DNA of 11,325 nt from NCBI GenBank assembly GCA_002449665.1, contig DJXH01000026.1:1-11325 (forward strand), given 5' to 3'. Shown piece by piece: positions 7,832-11,325 of this stretch. The DNA is from Bacteroidales bacterium UBA7009. Lineage in GTDB: Bacteria; Bacteroidota; Bacteroidia; Bacteroidales; Paludibacteraceae. Under the pieces are notes generated by a model. The model searched no databases. It had not been told where the DNA came from and saw only the letters and a program-made list of their open reading frames with translations. How positions within the stretch are numbered: position 1 is the stretch's first letter; the number at the start of each line of letters is the position of its first letter. The position numbers and the translations under genes were made by a program.

Positions 7832-9226
7832 ATGAAAAAAGTCGCATTATTCATTTTTGCAGCACTCTTGCTCGCAGGTTGCTGCCATGCCCCCAAACTT
7901 GAAGGAAAACACACCTCTTGGGCTTACAACTCCACTATCTACGAACTTAACACACGCCAACTCACACCCGAAGGCACCTTTGCCGCAGCAGAGAAAGAAC
8001 TGCCGCGCCTGCGCGAAAACGGCATTGACATCATCTGGGTTATGCCCTGCCAGCCTATCGGCAAACTGACACGCAAAGGTACACTCGGCAGCTACTATTC
8101 CATCATCGACTACTGCCAAATAAATCCCGAGTTCGGTACTCGCGCCGACTTTGAGCATTTCCTCGCTACAGCCCACAGCCTCGGCTTTAAGGTCATCCTC
8201 GACTGGGTTGCCAACCATACCGCTCCCGACAGCGAGTGGACCAAAAACGATGGCTGGCACTATCGCGACAGCCTCGGCAACCTCATGGTGCAGTACGACT
8301 GGACCGACATCTCCAAACTCAACTACGACAACCAAGATATGCGCCGCGAGATGCTCCGCTGTATGGAGTGGTGGATGGACAGCATCGGCATAGACGGCTT
8401 CCGCTGCGACGTGGCAGGTGAAGTGCCTACCGACTTCTGGAACGATGCCATGGCTGCTATTCGTACTAAACACCCCGATATGTTCACCCTCGCCGAGGAC
8501 GAAGATAAAGCGCAAGAACTTACCGAATCGGCTTTTGATATGTACTACGGCTGGACGCTCCATCACCTGATGAACGAAGTGGCCCAAGGCAAAAAAACAG
8601 TGGAAGACCTCTGGCAGTATTTCTGCAAAGCCGACACCACTATCAGGCGCGAAGCCATACGTATGAACTTCACCTCCAACCACGACGAGAACTCATGGAA
8701 CGGCACGGAATATGAGCGTATGGGCGATGCAGCACACCTTATGGCTGCCTTCACATACATCGTCCCAGGTATGCCGCTTATCTATACAGGACAACTCTCC
8801 GGCAACAACCACCGCTTGCAGTTCTTCGAGAAAGACCTTATCGACCGCGTGGAAGGTGCTCCCGAATATGATATGTATAAGCAACTCAATGCCTTCAGAA
8901 AAAACAACCCGGCTCTCTACAGCAACGAACTCGGTGCACCGATGCTGCGCCTCGTAACCGACAACGACAAGATTTTTGCTTGTGTCCGCCCGCTCGGAAT
9001 GTGCTGCGAGAAAGAACAATCCTGCGAGAAAAAGCAGTGCTGCAAACGCTGCTGCGACAATACCGTAGTCGCCATTATGAATATGTCCGGCGAAGAGCAG
9101 ACGGTAACAATTGATATGCAGCAGTTTGCAGGCAAATATAAATGTATCTGCGGCAAGAAAATAAAACTCGAAAACGCTGCCACTCTCACCCTCAAACCTT
9201 GGGATTATATGCTGCTTGCCAAATAA
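7832..9226 (+). CDS. GH13 alpha-amylase-family lipoprotein (464 aa)
   Basis: Encodes 464 residues with a lipobox LLLAGC (Cys17 lipidated). The barrel begins almost at once (about 28, WAYNSTIYELNTRQ), so the N-terminal extra domains of the other GH13 protein are missing. Conserved regions: I, DWVANH (124-129); II, GFRCDVAGEV (189-198) with nucleophile Asp193; III, LAE with acid/base Glu222; IV, FTSNHDENSW (280-289) with Asp285. The active site is therefore complete. It probably acts on maltodextrins or other short alpha-glucans in the periplasm or at the outer membrane. Domain C (about 370-464) is unusual: between strands it carries an insert with seven cysteines in 18 residues (391-408), preceded by Cys384 and followed by Cys438 and Cys440. 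The insert is built of tandem 18-bp units. It is the fourth gene of the operon and lies 24 bp before ispE. Confidence 0.92.
   Translation: MKKVALFIFAALLLAGCCHAPKLEGKHTSWAYNSTIYELNTRQLTPEGTFAAAEKELPRLRENGIDIIWVMPCQPIGKLTRKGTLGSYYSIIDYCQINPEFGTRADFEHFLATAHSLGFKVILDWVANHTAPDSEWTKNDGWHYRDSLGNLMVQYDWTDISKLNYDNQDMRREMLRCMEWWMDSIGIDGFRCDVAGEVPTDFWNDAMAAIRTKHPDMFTLAEDEDKAQELTESAFDMYYGWTLHHLMNEVAQGKKTVEDLWQYFCKADTTIRREAIRMNFTSNHDENSWNGTEYERMGDAAHLMAAFTYIVPGMPLIYTGQLSGNNHRLQFFEKDLIDRVEGAPEYDMYKQLNAFRKNNPALYSNELGAPMLRLVTDNDKIFACVRPLGMCCEKEQSCEKKQCCKRCCDNTVVAIMNMSGEEQTVTIDMQQFAGKYKCICGKKIKLENAATLTLKPWDYMLLAK
9002..9055 (+). repeat. Tandem 18-bp repeat coding a Cys-rich loop
   Basis: Three consecutive 18-bp units (9002-9019, 9020-9037, 9038-9055) encode CCEKEQ, SCEKKQ and CCKRCC in the 464-aa GH13 protein. 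Units 1 and 2 are close at the DNA level (TGCTGCGAGAAAGAACAA against the same frame with a few changes). Unit 3 is more diverged but keeps TGCTGC at both ends. The pattern suggests growth by slippage inside a surface loop of domain C. Confidence 0.75.
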
Positions 9227-9250
9227 GCTGTTTCGCTTGCCTAAAACACG

Positions 9251-10087
9251 ATGACACTTTATCCGAATTGTAAAATAAACATAGGTCTCAATGTTGTGGA
9301 AAAACGCCCTGACGGCTACCACAACATTGAGACTTTGTTCTATCCCATCCACGGTCTCAAAGACAGGCTGACAATAGAACGCGATGATGAATCAGCAGAC
9401 GGCATAAGTCTTACAACGACTAATATCGCTATTGATTGTGCGGACGAAAACAACCTGATAGTCAGGTGCTATCGCCGTATGAAATCCCTTTTTCCGCAGA
9501 TTGGTGCGGTCAGAGCCGTTCTTGAGAAAAATATCCCCTTCGGTGCAGGTCTCGGCGGCGGCAGCAGCGATGCCGCTCATACAGTTGTCGCACTTAACTC
9601 TCTGTTTGACTTGCATCTGTCTCGCCGCCAATTGGCTGACATTGTAAAACATCTCGGTGCAGACTGCCCGTTTTTCGTATATAACACGCCCTGTTTGGCA
9701 TACGGTATAGGGGACAATCTGCATCCGGTGGATTTTTCCTTGTCCTGCAAACGGCTTATTATGATAAAACCGCCCGTGGGTGTGAGTACCAAAGAGGCTT
9801 ACGCCGGTCTTACGCCTTCTCATCGGCATCTTATATCACGCGAAACGTTAAGCGGTTGGCACTCTTATACCAACGATTTTGAGCAGTCTGTTTTTGCCCG
9901 ACTGCCTCTGCTTGCTAAAGTGAAGGATTGTCTGTTGAAAGCAGGAGCGGAGTATGCTGCTATGTCAGGCAGCGGAAGTACCGTTTTCGGCATATTCGAG
10001 AGTGATGCGGATAGTGGTGCCGATACCTATTTGAGAATGTTTGACGAAGATTTTGCCTCTATGGTAATCTTCAATGATACGCTTTGA
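9251..10087 (+). CDS. ispE: 4-diphosphocytidyl-2-C-methyl-D-erythritol kinase
   Basis: Encodes 278 residues of a GHMP kinase that phosphorylates CDP-methylerythritol with ATP in the non-mevalonate (MEP) isoprenoid pathway, in the cytoplasm. Visible marks: Lys8 in CKINIGLNV, the RPDGYHNIET block (19-28), the ATP-binding glycine loop PFGAGLGGGSSDAA (96-109), the catalytic Asp138 in GADCPFF, and the third GHMP motif AAMSGSGSTVFG (236-247). Length is normal. ATG at 9251 is chosen because the conserved N-terminus follows immediately. It is last in the operon that starts at 3205, so its expression may be tied to the amylase genes unless a hidden promoter exists. Its last 123 bp, including the third motif, overlap the histidine kinase gene on the other strand, and no terminator is seen between them. 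Near its start lies a perfect 15-bp inverted repeat. Confidence 0.96.
   Translation: MTLYPNCKINIGLNVVEKRPDGYHNIETLFYPIHGLKDRLTIERDDESADGISLTTTNIAIDCADENNLIVRCYRRMKSLFPQIGAVRAVLEKNIPFGAGLGGGSSDAAHTVVALNSLFDLHLSRRQLADIVKHLGADCPFFVYNTPCLAYGIGDNLHPVDFSLSCKRLIMIKPPVGVSTKEAYAGLTPSHRHLISRETLSGWHSYTNDFEQSVFARLPLLAKVKDCLLKAGAEYAAMSGSGSTVFGIFESDADSGADTYLRMFDEDFASMVIFNDTL
9285..9333 (+). repeat. Perfect 15-bp inverted repeat inside ispE
   Basis: GTCTCAATGTTGTGG at 9285-9299 is the exact reverse complement of 9319-9333, with a 19-nt loop. It starts 34 nt after the ispE start codon and codes for the conserved stretch from Gly12 to Thr28. As mRNA it would form a stable hairpin close to the ribosome entry region. 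Confidence 0.8.
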
Positions 10088-11104
10088 TAGCGACAGCCCC
10101 AAGCCCCAGCCGCGTGTCTTCGTGGTAAATCCGGGGTCGAAAATACGGCTCTGTTTGCTTTTTTCTATGCCCTTGCCGGTGTCTGTTACGTCTATGTTAA
10201 TCCTGTCGTTCTCCCTGCCGGTGTGTATGCTTATCGTGCCGTTGGCATCCATCGCATCAACGGAGTTTTTTATGAGGTTTTCAAGTACCCACTGAAAGAG
10301 GGTGGGGTTGAGAGCGGCAAGGGTGTCTTCGTCAATATCGGCGTTTAGTTCTATCCTTACGCTTTTGGACATACGCCTGCGCATATACGAGACCGTCTGC
10401 TCTATGAGAGGCATTACCGGGGTATCTGTGAGTTCGGGCTTACTGCCTATTTTTGAGAAACGATCCGCTATGGCTTGCAGACGGTATATGTCTGCCTTCA
10501 TTTCCGGTATCAGTTTGTCATCAGGGTAGGTCGCTTTGAGCAGTTCCTGCCAAGCGATAAGGGAGGAGATTGGGGTGCCGAGTTGGTGGGCGGTCTCTTT
10601 GGACAGTCCTGCCCACAGCCGGTCTTGTTCGCTTCGTTGGGCTATGGAGATGGCGGCGAGGGCGATGAGGACGAAAAGAACTATTATTCCGAACTCTATG
10701 TATGGCAGTACGCGGAGTTGCTTAAGAGCGTAAGAGTCGTCGTAGTAGATATATTGCGTGTAGTCATCGGCTATCGTTACTTCTATCGGTCCGTGCAGTT
10801 CGGTCGGGTCTTTTACTTGGCGTTTTACGTTCCTTGTCTCAAGTATGTTCCCTTCTCCGTCAAGCATATATACGGGGATGTTGGTGTTGTCTTCTATTAT
10901 AGACGAATAGAAGTCAATGTCTGTATCTTCATCGGCGGAGATAATCTGCCTTGTAGCCTCTGCCCATATCTCTATGCTTTTGGCTTCTTCCTTGGCAAGC
11001 CGGTGAGCCAAATGGTTGGTAAAAAGCACGGAGGCTACGACAAACAGTAGTGCCGAGGTAAGGGCGATACTGCCGGTGCGATTAAGCGGAATATTCTTAA
11101 ACAC
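9965..11104 (-). CDS. Two-TM sensor histidine kinase
   Basis: A 379-residue kinase read from GTG at 11104. Domains: short cytoplasmic N-terminus, membrane segment about 10-31, an extracytoplasmic sensor of about 105 residues, membrane segment about 136-157, then the H-box WAGLSKETAHQLGTPISSL with phospho-acceptor His173, and a HATPase domain with N-box ENLIKNSVDAM, G1 DTGKGI, F-box FDPGFTTK and G2 GWGLGLSLSK. It should autophosphorylate and pass phosphate to a response regulator, but none is adjacent. There is no HAMP domain. The frame extends to an ATG at 11161, but that codon lies upstream of the promoter I read at 11120-11151, so GTG at 11104 with a very short leader is preferred. The last 40 codons overlap ispE in convergent orientation. 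The signal sensed is unknown. Confidence 0.9.
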   Translation of the reverse strand: MFKNIPLNRTGSIALTSALLFVVASVLFTNHLAHRLAKEEAKSIEIWAEATRQIISADEDTDIDFYSSIIEDNTNIPVYMLDGEGNILETRNVKRQVKDPTELHGPIEVTIADDYTQYIYYDDSYALKQLRVLPYIEFGIIVLFVLIALAAISIAQRSEQDRLWAGLSKETAHQLGTPISSLIAWQELLKATYPDDKLIPEMKADIYRLQAIADRFSKIGSKPELTDTPVMPLIEQTVSYMRRRMSKSVRIELNADIDEDTLAALNPTLFQWVLENLIKNSVDAMDANGTISIHTGRENDRINIDVTDTGKGIEKSKQSRIFDPGFTTKTRGWGLGLSLSKRIIEDYHRGKIFVKHSQIGIGTTIRITLEYAENGTSAA

Positions 11105-11119
11105 GTTATCTTTTTTATG

Positions 11120-11151
11120 CAAAGGTAGCGTGATATTACGATTTATGCAAA
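11120..11151 (-). promoter_or_regulatory. Minus-strand promoter of the histidine kinase gene
   Basis: Read on the minus strand, TTTG at 11151-11148 and TACCTTTG at 11127-11120 are separated by 20 bp. This fits the Bacteroidetes -33/-7 arrangement. Transcription would start near 11113, about 10 nt before the GTG start codon at 11104. Confidence 0.75.
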
Positions 11152-11166
11152 AAAAATGCACAAAAA

Positions 11167-11198
11167 TTTGTGTATATTAAAATTTCGCCGTACTTTTG
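11167..11198 (+). promoter_or_regulatory. Plus-strand promoter of the tRNA transcript
   Basis: TTTG at 11167-11170 and TACTTTTG at 11191-11198 are separated by 20 bp, matching the Bacteroidetes -33/-7 pattern. It points toward the tRNA that starts at 11302, giving a leader of about 100 nt. The two divergent -33 elements are only about 15 bp apart. Confidence 0.72.
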
Positions 11199-11232
11199 CA
11201 CCCGCTTTCGGAAAGATGTCGGATATATGTCG

Positions 11233-11290
11233 CCGAATGATGTAGGCAGAGTGTCTCCGAAATGATGTTGGCAGACTGTTCCGAATCGAA
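11233..11290 (+). repeat. 24-bp imperfect tandem repeats in the tRNA leader
   Basis: Two adjacent 24-bp units (11233-11256 and 11257-11280) share the pattern CCGAA, ATGATGT, GGCAGA, TGT with a few changes. A third begins at 11281 (CCGAATCGAA) and breaks off. They lie in the leader between promoter and tRNA. I see no protein-coding role; the short ORFs here are not convincing. Confidence 0.65.
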
Positions 11291-11301
11291 GAAAGTGATT
11301 A

Positions 11302-11325
11302 GGTGCTATCGTCTAGTGGCCTAGG
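11302..11325 (+). tRNA. tRNA, 5' part only, probably tRNA-Glu
   Basis: The last 24 bases fit the start of a tRNA: acceptor strand GGTGCTA, TC at positions 8-9, D-stem GTCT, then a D-loop AGTGGCCT and AGG returning. TCGTCTAGTGG is typical of bacterial tRNA-Glu. The anticodon lies beyond the window, so the amino acid is inferred. The gene is cut by the window end. Confidence 0.75.

Noticed and set aside
7847..8683. A 278-codon open frame on the minus strand
   Set aside because: It is fully antisense to the GH13 gene with intact catalytic regions. C-rich third codon positions of that gene keep the opposite frame open. The translation has no family features.
3137..10087. A classical starch utilisation (Sus) locus
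   Set aside because: No susC, susD, susE/F or susR-like gene is present; only GH13 lipoproteins are shared with that system.
10475..11050. A 191-codon plus-strand frame at the right end
   Set aside because: It is antisense to the histidine kinase, whose H, N, G1, F and G2 boxes are all in order. The plus-strand translation has no recognisable domain.
11263..11324. A 19-codon ORF (ATG at 11263) ending inside the tRNA
   Set aside because: It runs through the tRNA acceptor and D-arm, has no ribosome binding context and overlaps the repeats, so it is chance.
1..11325. CRISPR array, insertion sequence or phage genes
   Set aside because: No regularly spaced repeats, transposase, integrase or phage-like protein was seen on either strand. 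The only tandem repeats are the short ones at 9002-9055 and 11233-11290.

Overview
The window looks like chromosomal DNA of a member of the Bacteroidota, most likely the order Bacteroidales. The evidence is five promoters of the Bacteroides type (-33 TTTG, 19-20 bp spacer, -7 TAnnTTTG), A-rich leaders instead of strong Shine-Dalgarno sites, several short lipoprotein signals, and IspE and histidine-kinase sequences of the Bacteroidetes kind. The genus cannot be told from this sequence alone.

Layout. (1) Positions 2-349 carry rplT (ribosomal protein L20), probably the last gene of the usual infC-rpmI-rplT cluster, closed by a good intrinsic terminator. (2) Positions 401-3083 hold two single-gene units, each with its own promoter: a secreted 551-aa protein with a FISUMP-like region, and a 273-aa lipoprotein of unknown function that ends in a 13-bp stem-loop. 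(3) Positions 3137-10087 look like one five-gene operon behind one promoter: a TraB/GumN-fold protein, a GH13 amylase-type lipoprotein, a GH2-derived protein, a second GH13 lipoprotein, and ispE. Gene gaps are only 9-28 bp and I see no internal terminator. (4) Positions 9965-11104 on the minus strand encode an orphan-looking membrane histidine kinase whose last 40 codons overlap the end of ispE tail to tail. (5) Positions 11105-11325 are a divergent promoter region with 24-bp tandem repeats, leading into the 5' end of a tRNA, probably tRNA-Glu.

How the genes fit together. Two GH13 enzymes with all four conserved regions intact point to cell-envelope breakdown of an alpha-glucan such as starch, glycogen or maltodextrins. 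No susC/susD pair, transporter or regulator is present. The striking part is that two of the other exported proteins in the same operon look like pseudoenzymes. The TraB/GumN protein has lost both histidines of its paired GxxH motifs, and the GH2-like protein lacks both catalytic glutamates and much of its barrel, yet both frames are open and otherwise well kept. One idea is that they now work as binding or scaffold partners for the amylases. The second amylase also carries a cysteine cluster built from short tandem repeats. These are the main candidates for undescribed biology here. ispE at the end is a normal essential isoprenoid gene that appears to ride on the operon.
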